Assembly (NCBI GenBank): GCA_937885465.1
Contig: CAKZZM010000149.1
Coordinates: forward strand, 1-9,915
Origin: an uncultured Bacteroidales bacterium
GTDB taxonomy: Bacteria > Bacteroidota > Bacteroidia > Bacteroidales > Paludibacteraceae
Direction of reading: 5' to 3'
DNA length: 9,915 nucleotides
Below the pieces are notes generated by a model. That model saw only the letters and a program-made list of their open reading frames with translations. It was not told the DNA's origin and did no database searches. Shown here in pieces: positions 1 through 6,341 of the stretch (position 1 is its first letter; every line of letters starts with the position of its first letter). The position numbers and the translations under genes are program-made.

Positions 1-1
1 T

Positions 2-61
2 CGCGCTCCTGACGGCTGCAAAATTACTGCCGCCAAACAAATCCTAAAATATGCATTTTAA
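2..61 (+). CDS. Possible 3' end of an unidentified gene (partial)
   Basis: One plus-strand frame is open from the window edge to a TAA at 59-61 and reads RAPDGCKITAAKQILKYAF. It looks like an ordinary protein C-terminus, but 19 residues are too few to name a family. A second frame is open to 47 and one minus-strand frame is also open, so the choice of frame is not secure. If real, this gene would converge on kdsC with the repeat array at 72-242 between them, which is a typical place for REP-type repeats. Sequence to the left of the window would decide it. Confidence 0.25.
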   Translation, partial: RAPDGCKITAAKQILKYAF

Positions 62-71
62 TGGAGGGTTA

Positions 72-242
72 CGACGCTAATGGATAGCGTCTCTACCGTT
101 GAACGTTCGGAGACGTTCTCCACTATTAAGAGACACTAAAGAATAGCGTCTCTACCACCAAACGTTCGGAGACGTTCTCCACGATTGAGAGACGCTAAAG
201 AATAGCGTCTCTACCGTTGAACGTTCGGAGGCGTTCTCCACT
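72..242 (+). repeat. Three tandem 59-bp palindromic repeat units (REP-like array)
   Basis: Three units start at 72, 131 and 190 with an exact 59-bp period. Each contains two modules. Module A is a hairpin: AGAGACGCTA, a 5-nt loop AAGAA, then TAGCGTCTCT, followed by ACC. Module B is the core GAACGTTC followed by GGAGACGTTCTCCAC, at 101-124, 160-183 and 219-242. In the core, GGAGA pairs with TCTCC across 3 nt, and GAACGTTC is itself a perfect palindrome. The left edge of the first unit is degenerate, as expected at an array end. In unit 2 the left stem reads AGAGACACTA: this is a G-U wobble in minus-strand RNA but an A-C mismatch in plus-strand RNA. The last core base touches the kdsC stop codon (242-244), so the array is the immediate 3' flank of kdsC and could fold in its transcript. 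Confidence 0.9.
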
Positions 243-739
243 TATAATTTTTCTATGAGTTCTCTTACTGCGCCGTTGCCTCCATTTCGAGAGCAGATAA
301 AATTGGTAGCCTGCTTTACCTCTTCGACTGCGTTTGCCGGACAAGCAGCAACACCACCCGCCTCACTAATAGGAATAAGGCATTGCAGATCTAATATATC
401 ATCCCCTATATAGGCTACATCTTTGAGCGAATATTCTCTGCCGTCTTGCGCAGAATAACGCAACAATAACTCATTCAGTTTATCAAGTTTCCCGCTACAC
501 CCCTGATGTAACTCAGCAATACTGAGTTCCTTTGCTCTATTCTCAACAATTAGACTCCGGCGAGCAGTTATGATAACGGGAATAATATCTAATGAGGGCA
601 GAATCTCCTTTATGGCGTAGCCGTCTCCGGCATCAAAGACTTTGAATAGTTCCCCACTCTGCCCCATATAAATCTTGCCATCAGTGAGGGTACCATCTAC
701 ATCCATCACAAGAAATCTTATATTACGAGTTGTTCCCAT
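242..739 (-). CDS. kdsC: 3-deoxy-D-manno-octulosonate 8-phosphate phosphatase (KdsC, HAD family)
   Basis: This enzyme hydrolyses KDO-8-phosphate to KDO and phosphate in the cytoplasm, the step before CMP-KDO formation for the lipopolysaccharide inner core. The 165-residue length is normal for the tetrameric, cap-less C0 HAD phosphatases of this family. Motif I is DVDGTLTDG at residues 13-21, with D13 as nucleophile and D15 as general acid/base. Motif II is T58 in IITARRS, the motif III lysine is K84 or K87, and motif IV is GDDILDL at 112-118 with magnesium-binding aspartates. The C-terminal GGNGAVRELIEKL matches the family's GGxGAVRE tail, which reaches into the neighbouring active site. The ATG at 737-739 is chosen because the next Met (12) would remove the start of motif I. 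It lies 84 bp downstream of the transporter gene on the same strand and has its own candidate -7 element. No maf gene follows, unlike in many relatives. Confidence 0.93.
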   Translation of the reverse strand: MGTTRNIRFLVMDVDGTLTDGKIYMGQSGELFKVFDAGDGYAIKEILPSLDIIPVIITARRSLIVENRAKELSIAELHQGCSGKLDKLNELLLRYSAQDGREYSLKDVAYIGDDILDLQCLIPISEAGGVAACPANAVEEVKQATNFICSRNGGNGAVRELIEKL

Positions 740-767
740 CGTAACTCTTTTTGTTATTTATAGATAT

Positions 768-775
768 CAAACTTA
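768..775 (-). promoter_or_regulatory. Candidate Bacteroidota -7 promoter element for kdsC
   Basis: The minus strand reads TAAGTTTG, an exact match to the TAnnTTTG -7 consensus of Bacteroidota housekeeping promoters. It is 28 bp upstream of the kdsC ATG, in the 84-bp gap after the transporter gene. No convincing TTTG/TTG -33 box is seen about 20 bp further upstream, so it may be weak or fortuitous. Confidence 0.35.
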
Positions 776-823
776 AGTGTAAGCTTATCTTCTCCGTCAT
801 ACGAGTTGTACCGCGTAGTTGGC

Positions 824-1786
824 TTAATCTCTCATTTTGGCGAGTTGCCAAGCGTTGAATAAGTTCTGCCAAATGATATATGCAGCGGGAGCCAAGGCAG
901 ATATCGGATGCAGATAAGTAGCAGCCATCCAAATAGCGAGGGTTGTGTTTTTCTGACCTAACGCCTGCCCTGCACAGATGCGCGTTTCCTTAACAGATGC
1001 CTCATTCGCCTCGGAGGGGAAGCGCGTTCCTATGTATTTACCGAAAAGGAACTGTACAAGGCAGGTTATTAACGCTCCTACGAACATTCCCGTTAGGACG
1101 AGCCACGATCCATCGTACGCGAACAAATCGCGTGTCATCTTCGCCATTAAGATAGTAAGCGTGCATACCCACAAATAGAATGGCAGAGAAGCGAGAGAAT
1201 CAGGTAATACAAACGGACGGTCTTTCACCCTTATATTCCATACAACCCTTATTAACCAAGCAATAAGAAAAGGAGCAATAAGAAGAGGAGATATACGGCT
1301 GAGGACAAGGATAAAGGTCTGCAAGAAAGGCGTGTCAACATGAGTTATCAAAGGGAATATTAGAGGAACAAGTACAGCCGTTGATACCGACGAGAGCAAC
1401 GTAAAAGAGGTCAGCGTTTTAATTGAACCGCCTAATTTCGCAGCAATGATTGGTGCAGCAGTAGCAGAAGGCATCAGGACGCACAACATAACACCCTGCG
1501 CAAGAACAATGTCAATGGGACGTAGCAGATAAAAGAGCAGCAGACTGACAACAACTTGAAAAGCCAATAATATCCAATGCCAAGTATAAAGACGCAACTC
1601 CAACGGATTTATTTTGCAAAAGGTTAAAAGGAGCATAAAGAAAATAAGCGTCGGCAGGCACCACGACGGGGCTATCCAATGCCATATCCCCATTACTTCC
1701 AACACTCCAATCGCGATGCCGACAAACATCGCGATAAACAGAGCATTACGCTTGATAATATTTAAAAAATTACTGAAGTTTCCCAC
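824..1786 (-). CDS. BASS-family (bile acid:sodium symporter-like) membrane transporter
   Basis: A 320-residue, highly hydrophobic protein with about nine to ten predicted membrane helices, the size and pattern of the bile acid:Na+ symporter (BASS/SBF) superfamily. Family hallmarks are LMPSATAAPIIAAKLGG at about 103-119, resembling the first crossover motif, and GQALGQKNTTLAIWMAATYL at about 272-291, resembling the second conserved GQN-type region that helps bind sodium. It probably moves an organic anion across the inner membrane, but the substrate cannot be read from sequence. The start is taken as GTG at 1784-1786: an in-frame TGA lies three codons upstream, and the first ATG (residue 21) would cut into helix 1. 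Palindromic repeats and DnaA-like boxes occupy its upstream region, and no TAnnTTTG promoter was found there. It may be co-transcribed with the upstream wzi-like gene or use another type of promoter. Confidence 0.8.
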   Translation of the reverse strand: MGNFSNFLNIIKRNALFIAMFVGIAIGVLEVMGIWHWIAPSWCLPTLIFFMLLLTFCKINPLELRLYTWHWILLAFQVVVSLLLFYLLRPIDIVLAQGVMLCVLMPSATAAPIIAAKLGGSIKTLTSFTLLSSVSTAVLVPLIFPLITHVDTPFLQTFILVLSRISPLLIAPFLIAWLIRVVWNIRVKDRPFVLPDSLASLPFYLWVCTLTILMAKMTRDLFAYDGSWLVLTGMFVGALITCLVQFLFGKYIGTRFPSEANEASVKETRICAGQALGQKNTTLAIWMAATYLHPISALAPAAYIIWQNLFNAWQLAKMRD

Positions 1787-1826
1787 GTCAGAGAATCAAC
1801 AATTTATTATTTCTTTGTCGGCGAAT

Positions 1827-1878
1827 GTGGAGAACGTCTCCGAACGTTCTGGTAGTGGAGAACGTCTCCGAACGTTCT
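1827..1878 (-). repeat. Two REP-like cores at 28-bp spacing, hairpin module absent
   Basis: Two copies of the core GTGGAGAACGTCTCC followed by GAACGTTC lie at 1827-1849 and 1855-1877, opposite in orientation to the array at 72-242. The link between them is only TGGTA. In the 59-bp arrays the corresponding link holds the GTAGAGACG hairpin. This is therefore the compact form of the repeat, consistent with clean loss, or prior absence, of the hairpin module. It lies 41 bp upstream of the transporter's GTG start. Confidence 0.9.
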
Positions 1879-1940
1879 AAGTCTTAAAGTAGACGAATTT
1901 GGCGAAAAAAACTTCGATTTTTTTGTTTTTTGGTCAACAA

Positions 1941-2027
1941 TTACCCACAATTATCCACAATCATCCAAAAATTAAAATGAACGTTCGGAGACGTTCTCCA
2001 CTATCAATTACCCACAATTATCCAAAA
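1941..2027 (+). promoter_or_regulatory. Cluster of DnaA-box-like 9-mers
   Basis: TTATCCACA at 1951-1959 matches the strong DnaA box consensus exactly. TTACCCACA at 1941-1949 and 2009-2017, TCATCCAAA at 1961-1969 and TTATCCAAA at 2019-2027 are one- or two-mismatch versions. Each group is spaced by exactly 10 bp, about one helical turn, and AT-rich sequence follows to 2090. This could bind DnaA as a titration or regulatory site or as part of an origin. Tandem duplication of a 10-bp simple unit would look the same, and no dnaA, dnaN or gidA-type neighbour is present. Confidence 0.4.
1979..2002 (+). repeat. Solitary REP-like core
   Basis: A perfect copy of GAACGTTC followed by GGAGACGTTCTCCACT, in the same orientation as the array at 72-242 and opposite to the nearby pair at 1827-1877. 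It has no hairpin module on either side, which shows that the core can exist as an independent unit. Confidence 0.88.
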
Positions 2028-2041
2028 ATTAAAATTTTTGG
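2022..2041. repeat. AT-rich inverted repeat
   Basis: CCAAAAATT and AATTTTTGG form a 9-bp inverted repeat separated by AA, about 50 bp downstream of the wzi-like stop codon. The spacer is too short for a stable RNA hairpin without opening base pairs. It could be a protein-binding palindrome or a weak termination signal. No function is assigned. Confidence 0.4.
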
Positions 2042-2089
2042 CGAAATTAGTGGAAACTTTTAAAATTATTATAAATTAAAATTAGATAA

Positions 2090-3913
2090 TTAGAAACTGA
2101 AACTCAGTCCGCAGGTGAATACAAAATTCTTTCCTTGATAATATTTAGGAGTGAACTTATTAAGATAGTATGAAGCGAGTTTGTCGTCCTCGAGGTTTTG
2201 ACTTGAGCCGTCCACATTCCAACCTCTATCTTCACCGGCAATTCTTTCCGATTTAGGTGCAAACCCGCGGGCGTTATTATACGACAAATCAACCACCGCA
2301 TAGCAGTTTTGAAAAATCTCGTATGTAGCACGAAAACCGACTTGATCGTTCTGCCATGTGCGCTCGTTAAAAGGCTGTTGCGAGATAATATTTCCCACTT
2401 TATGGCGAACATAATCATATACATTGTACTTCGTATCGCAAACATAGTTAATTCTAAGCGATAACCCTCTCACAGGCTTGTACTCCAGTTCTGCGAAAAT
2501 TGACTGCGAGTTATCACCCATATAATGCCCCATATTATACGAGTTTGAGGTATAATTGAGTACGCTTATTGAATGCGTATAACAAGCAATATACGAGCGC
2601 ATAAACTCACCTTTCAATGACAACCCGCGAACAGGCCAACCGCTCCAATTGAAACCTACTAAATACGAAATGGGATTATTCTGGGGATTAGATTTCTTCA
2701 GTCGGGCGAACTTAAACTCATCTAAAAAGACTGAGGTGTAAAGACGAAGATGATCCGTAGGACGAATAGTTATTGTACCAAAGACTTGCGAGTTCTGATT
2801 CTCCACACCTAACCCCTTCGTCAACAAGTGATCAAGTGACTTGTAAAATGCAATAGGAATAAAATAGGCAGCCTGCACATTCTGTTCGGCATACACTATC
2901 GAATTGCCAAAAGAGAAACTAATATACTTTATCGGCTTGAAAGTGAACATATTGGCTGCCATAAACTTATTAGCCGGGCGATAGTTCAGTTTAGTCACAG
3001 TCTCCTCATATCTCTCTGAATAATAATGCGCCGAATCAAACACATTCGACACCAACCACGCATGGAAATAATCAAATTGGAACCAACTGCATGGTGTGAG
3101 TTGCAGGTTGACCTGTGGTACTGCGGGGTTATGTCCTGACAATATATTGGAAGCGTGATATGCATCTCCCCATTGTATTCTCTCCCTTGCAATGCCTATG
3201 CTACCCCACCACGAATAAAGCGATATACCACCACGCGAATCAGAGAAGTCGCCACCATAATTCGCTTCTTTATACTGAACACCGGCAATATTATTCAAAA
3301 ATCTGCCTTGCGTTATTCTGGCACCGTCAATGGGATCAGAGATATACTGCTTTTTGAGATTATTTCCATTCCACGAATTATCGCGTAAAGAACCCCAGAT
3401 TGACAAATGTCCTACTATATCCATCTGCAATTCAGCACCATACCATCGCCTTGTGATTATTCCTTTTTTAGAAGAATAGATATGCATACCGAGTATCGGC
3501 TTCAATACCATTTTGAACTTGTTATTCTCCGTTTTGTAGTGAAAAGCGGGTTCCACAAGCGAGAGATTAAAGGTATTACGATTAGTCCATTGGCACACAT
3601 TATCACGCCCATAAAGCCGATAATCAGGAATGGTATCCAGTTCGAGAGCAAAATCTTGAAGATAAAAATCTAAATCTTCTTTTTGTCGCCGATTAAGCAA
3701 CGAATCTTTTTCTGTCGCCTCTTTCAGAAACATCGCCACTTGCCTGCGGGTATAGGGCTTAACAGCCTCTGTAACATTGTCTATTACTCCGTCAGTCGCC
3801 AGTTCCTCAATGAAGGAATACAACTCAGTATATTCAAGTGCGACAGGAATATTCTGCGCCTTAATAGTCACCAAAGTTATGGTTAGAAATATGGCAATAT
3901 GTGCTTTTCTCAT
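2090..3913 (-). CDS. Wzi-like capsule-assembly outer-membrane beta-barrel protein
   Basis: A 607-residue exported protein resembling the Bacteroidota branch of the Wzi capsule-assembly family, whose E. coli member is an outer-membrane lectin that anchors capsule to the surface. Residues 1-19 form a signal peptide (MRK, then AHIAIFLTITLVTI) with probable cleavage before Q20. An early segment with YTELYSFIEELATDGVI and KPYTRRQVAMFL is the periplasmic helical region common in these proteins. The rest is rich in alternating aromatic strands, and the chain ends FVFTCGLSFSF, a terminal aromatic beta-signal for outer-membrane insertion. The ATG at 3911-3913 is preferred over a GTG at 3947-3949: the GTG lies inside a palindromic repeat and would put 12 extra residues before the signal peptide. 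It lies 132 bp downstream of the sugar transferase gene with no promoter visible in the gap, so shared transcription is likely. Wzi assignment is by pattern, not alignment. Confidence 0.75.
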   Translation of the reverse strand: MRKAHIAIFLTITLVTIKAQNIPVALEYTELYSFIEELATDGVIDNVTEAVKPYTRRQVAMFLKEATEKDSLLNRRQKEDLDFYLQDFALELDTIPDYRLYGRDNVCQWTNRNTFNLSLVEPAFHYKTENNKFKMVLKPILGMHIYSSKKGIITRRWYGAELQMDIVGHLSIWGSLRDNSWNGNNLKKQYISDPIDGARITQGRFLNNIAGVQYKEANYGGDFSDSRGGISLYSWWGSIGIARERIQWGDAYHASNILSGHNPAVPQVNLQLTPCSWFQFDYFHAWLVSNVFDSAHYYSERYEETVTKLNYRPANKFMAANMFTFKPIKYISFSFGNSIVYAEQNVQAAYFIPIAFYKSLDHLLTKGLGVENQNSQVFGTITIRPTDHLRLYTSVFLDEFKFARLKKSNPQNNPISYLVGFNWSGWPVRGLSLKGEFMRSYIACYTHSISVLNYTSNSYNMGHYMGDNSQSIFAELEYKPVRGLSLRINYVCDTKYNVYDYVRHKVGNIISQQPFNERTWQNDQVGFRATYEIFQNCYAVVDLSYNNARGFAPKSERIAGEDRGWNVDGSSQNLEDDKLASYYLNKFTPKYYQGKNFVFTCGLSFSF

Positions 3914-3937
3914 AAATTTGTTGTCAATGTTGAGAAT

Positions 3938-4020
3938 AGTGGAGAACACCTCCGAACGTTCAACGGTAGAGAAGCTATTCTTTAGCGTCTCTCAATAGTG
4001 GAGAACATCTCCGAACGTTC
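3938..4020 (-). repeat. Two REP-like cores at 59-bp period with intervening hairpin
   Basis: Cores at 3938-3961 and 3997-4020 are 59 bp apart, the same period as the array at 72-242 but inverted relative to it. The intervening module reads GGTAGAGAAGCTA, TTCTT, TAGCGTCTCT, so one base of the 10-bp stem is mismatched (A opposite G). The first core has CCTCC in place of TCTCC, leaving four of the five GGAGA pairs. The pair fills most of the gap between the sugar transferase and wzi-like genes and would lie in their common mRNA, upstream of the wzi-like start. Confidence 0.9.
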
Positions 4021-4045
4021 ATTTTAAGTACACTCACGCTCTTTA

Positions 4046-5584
4046 TTAGTGGCTACGTGCTCGCTTGAAGAGAATTGTATAAACAATCTTCCAGAAATAT
4101 ACAAAATCAGTGCGGAAGGTACCTTTCTCTTCACAGGCTGTGAGATACCTCATTTCCGACTCTTCTATCTCTTCCAATGTCTTAGGCATATCAGCATAGA
4201 AAGGGGGCAGTAATCCGGGCTTATGATGACTGCGTTTCTCCTGTAACTCAGGTGTATAAAGCGAGAAATACTGCTTGCTGAGCGGACGCACGCCTACTAA
4301 CTTCATATCACCTTTCAAAAGGTTAAGAAGCATCGGCAATTCATCAATCCAATACTTACGCATAAATCTGCCTACCGTATTAACACGAATATCGTGAGTA
4401 AACTTACCGCCCTCTTGTAAGTTATATTTCTGATAGATATACGCTTGTAGGAACTCCGAATAGGGGTGCATCGTGCGGAATTTATACACTTTAAAGACTT
4501 TGCCGTCCTTGCCTACCCTATTCAGGCGAATCATCATTCCGTATAATCGTCTGCCGGTTGACTGCGGACTAAACGAGCGCCGAGCAATAACATAAACGAG
4601 GTCATCAACCTTATGCTCATCTACTATCTCGAACCCGCAGTAGCATAACCGCCCTAACACCTCTGCTTTTGACAACACACGGTTTTTACCCTCAGTTATA
4701 TCAAAGTATAAACGGGATGTTACAATCGTTTTCGGAAGAACTCTCTTATATAGATAATGAGCGGAATAGACAATCCAATTGATACCGATGGGGTACGAAT
4801 TGAGTATCCTTTTCTTAGTAGTACTCTTCGGCTCAAAGCAACAGACAAATATACCATCGTCCGGCAGTTTGTCGTTCACCACTCCAAACATACGATTTAT
4901 GCCTCTGATTTGGTTCAGCGGCATAAAATTGACAATAGTATCAAAACGATAATATTTGAGTTTCTGAATATTATATAGTTCAGCACTCTTGAGAGTAAAG
5001 GTGTTGGAAGAAACGAGGTCAATATGCTCGCTCAGATAGTTATATGCCCCCTCGCCTGCATATTCCCTCACCACTTGCTTTGCTTCCTCTCGGCGTTCAG
5101 CGGACACCGGTTTAGGCTCTTTCAGAACATGCTGAACACCTCTATCTATTGCTCGCTCTATCTCAGGCTCATTATAAGTGGCATAACGATAGGCATGAGC
5201 AAAAATAAGATAAAAGGTGCTAAGTACCAACATTATCACCCATATCGTCAGTAGTACACTAATAGAAAGCATTTGCCGCCCCGACACAAGGTACATATAT
5301 AGCAGCATCACGAGGAAAGTAGCAACCGAAGCGTATAGCAATCTAATCAGAGACCTGCCCATTTTCATCTGCTTAACACGGACATAACGATGAGTAAGAT
5401 AACTCATCAGCACCCAGCAAACAGAGAAGATCGCCACAAAAACATTATACTTTTGAAAAGGGAATTGTGCTGATAGCGGGAACCACTTCAACACAACAAA
5501 CACACTCATTGCCAACATCAAAATGTCAGCAATGAAATAGCGCCAATACGGCACATAGAATAGTTTGTAACGCAGTCGAGCCAA
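4046..5584 (-). CDS. Polyprenyl-phosphate sugar-1-phosphate transferase with atypical architecture
   Basis: The C-terminal third belongs to the bacterial sugar transferase (WbaP/PglC-like) family. These enzymes move a sugar-1-phosphate from a nucleotide sugar to undecaprenyl phosphate and so start O-antigen, capsule or exopolysaccharide synthesis at the inner membrane. Visible motifs are RVGKDGKVFKVYKFRTM at about 356-372, D398 with R400, DELP at 414-417, and KGDMKLVGVRP at 424-434. The N-terminus has four membrane helices (about 16-36, 46-63, 79-101, 105-130). Residues about 175-335 look like a methyltransferase-type Rossmann half: strand FDTIVNF, then DDGIFVCCFEP, then GFEIVDE. The usual KRxFD motif and hydrophobic re-entrant helix before the catalytic domain are missing. 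The start is TTG at 5582-5584, 5 bp after the ompH stop, with AAGAAG just upstream as a possible ribosome site. An in-frame TAA lies five codons upstream, and the first ATG (residue 23) would cut helix 1. Acceptor and sugar are unknown. Confidence 0.85.
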   Translation of the reverse strand: MARLRYKLFYVPYWRYFIADILMLAMSVFVVLKWFPLSAQFPFQKYNVFVAIFSVCWVLMSYLTHRYVRVKQMKMGRSLIRLLYASVATFLVMLLYMYLVSGRQMLSISVLLTIWVIMLVLSTFYLIFAHAYRYATYNEPEIERAIDRGVQHVLKEPKPVSAERREEAKQVVREYAGEGAYNYLSEHIDLVSSNTFTLKSAELYNIQKLKYYRFDTIVNFMPLNQIRGINRMFGVVNDKLPDDGIFVCCFEPKSTTKKRILNSYPIGINWIVYSAHYLYKRVLPKTIVTSRLYFDITEGKNRVLSKAEVLGRLCYCGFEIVDEHKVDDLVYVIARRSFSPQSTGRRLYGMMIRLNRVGKDGKVFKVYKFRTMHPYSEFLQAYIYQKYNLQEGGKFTHDIRVNTVGRFMRKYWIDELPMLLNLLKGDMKLVGVRPLSKQYFSLYTPELQEKRSHHKPGLLPPFYADMPKTLEEIEESEMRYLTACEEKGTFRTDFVYFWKIVYTILFKRARSH

Positions 5585-5589
5585 ATTAT

Positions 5590-6195
5590 TTACTTCTTAT
5601 ATCGAGCATTCAGCCCTTCAATAACATCAGCGGTTATATCCAAAGCGGGGTCTGCCATCAGCACGTTATCTTTGCCTGCGTTGGAGATAATCATTTTATA
5701 ACGACCATCGGCATTATACAGAGCAAGAAAATTAGTGAGAGTATCAGCAAGTTGCATATTCAGATTCTGATTCTCTAACATAATATCCTGGGTCAGTTTG
5801 GCTTCCAGTTCTTGCAACTCCTGCTGCTTGCGTTGCAGTTTGTTTGCCTCCGACTCCGCCCTCTCACGAGAAAGGAAAGCATTATTATCTAACTTACGCT
5901 GAAAATCATCAACTTCTTGCTGCAATGTGCGGGCACGAGTATTCAGTTTCAGACGAGCATCTTCCTGCTTTGACATAAGTTTATCGTTTGCCTCAATAGC
6001 AAACTCATAATTAACAAGCAAAGAGTCAAGATTCAAATACGCAATCGGCAATTCTGCTTGAACAGACACCACCTCTCCCTCTGCATTTACAACAACCGGC
6101 TGAGGTGCCGACTGCTTGTTGGTAAAGAACAATACAAAGAGTACAATAACTGCCACACAAAGGACAGAATCAATAATAATTGACAACTTATTCAT
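5590..6195 (-). CDS. OmpH/Skp-family periplasmic chaperone-like protein, membrane-anchored
   Basis: A 201-residue protein of the OmpH/Skp family. Skp trimers hold unfolded outer-membrane proteins in the periplasm. Residues 6-25 are a strongly hydrophobic segment following MNKLS, with no clear signal peptidase site, so it is probably an N-terminal anchor and not a cleaved signal. The Skp-type beginning is IAYLNLDSLLVNYEFA at about 52-67. A long charged coiled coil follows (about 68-140, rich in K/E/Q, with ELQELEAKL), then a C-terminal beta segment including RYKMIISNAGKDNVL. It heads the minus-strand block, starts with ATG at 6193-6195, and has a well-formed promoter candidate upstream. Its stop is 5 bp from the sugar transferase start, so the two are almost certainly co-transcribed and perhaps translationally coupled. 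A chaperone for the downstream barrel protein is a reasonable but unproved role. Confidence 0.88.
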   Translation of the reverse strand: MNKLSIIIDSVLCVAVIVLFVLFFTNKQSAPQPVVVNAEGEVVSVQAELPIAYLNLDSLLVNYEFAIEANDKLMSKQEDARLKLNTRARTLQQEVDDFQRKLDNNAFLSRERAESEANKLQRKQQELQELEAKLTQDIMLENQNLNMQLADTLTNFLALYNADGRYKMIISNAGKDNVLMADPALDITADVIEGLNARYKK

Positions 6196-6262
6196 TTCAG
6201 TTCAAATTTAATATTTCTGTTTTAATGCTATGAAAATTGCATATCAGCAACTTATTGCGAAA

Positions 6263-6293
6263 CAAAGTTACTGCTTTTTCTGAAGTTACGCAA
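6263..6293 (-). promoter_or_regulatory. Promoter candidate for the ompH-like gene
   Basis: On the minus strand TAACTTTG (6263-6270) matches the TAnnTTTG -7 consensus exactly. TTG (6291-6293) lies 20 bp upstream as a -33 element. Transcription would start near 6257, leaving a leader of about 60 nt. The -33 box is part of one of the two TTGCGTAACTT direct repeats. Confidence 0.55.
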
Positions 6294-6341
6294 GATTATA
6301 TTCAGAAAGTTACGCAAAAACGCACATTTTTAATATTATAA

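Larger units (their letters stand above)
1938..2035 (+). repeat. Direct repeat flanking a solitary REP-like core
   Basis: The left arm (1938-1978) and right arm (2005-2035) both begin CAATTACCCACAATTATCCA and both end AAAATTAAAAT. The left arm has one additional 10-bp unit. Between them sits the REP-like core at 1979-2002. The pattern reads as flank, core, flank. It suggests duplication of a segment of about 65 bp or recombination between arms, since it is much too long for an ordinary transposon target duplication. Confidence 0.75.
1787..2089. other. 303-bp intergenic region rich in repeats
   Basis: This gap between the wzi-like gene and the transporter gene has no credible ORF. It holds two REP-like cores at 28-bp spacing, a third core in the opposite orientation, phased DnaA-box-like 9-mers, an A7/T7 inverted repeat (1905-1911 with 1918-1924), an AT palindrome (2022-2041) and a very AT-rich stretch at 2056-2090. 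No GC-rich hairpin followed by a T run is seen, so transcription termination after the wzi-like gene is not obvious. Confidence 0.85.

Noticed and set aside
72..242. CRISPR-like array, because of regular repeats with 59-bp period
   Set aside because: The sequence between cores is itself conserved between units (the hairpin module), not unique spacers. The copies also occur in both orientations at scattered sites, and no cas gene is present.
1905..1924. A7/T7 inverted repeat around CTTCGA as an intrinsic terminator
   Set aside because: The stem is only A-T pairs with no GC-rich base, so a stable terminator hairpin is unlikely. It lies in an AT-rich region where such runs are expected.
1787..2089. 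A hidden small RNA or tRNA gene in the 303-bp gap
   Set aside because: No cloverleaf or tRNA consensus elements and no clear promoter-terminator pair could be found. The content is explained by repeats and AT-rich sequence.
3914..3949. Longer start (GTG at 3949) for the wzi-like gene
   Set aside because: The GTG lies inside a palindromic repeat copy, and the added residues precede an evident signal peptide starting at the ATG of 3911-3913.
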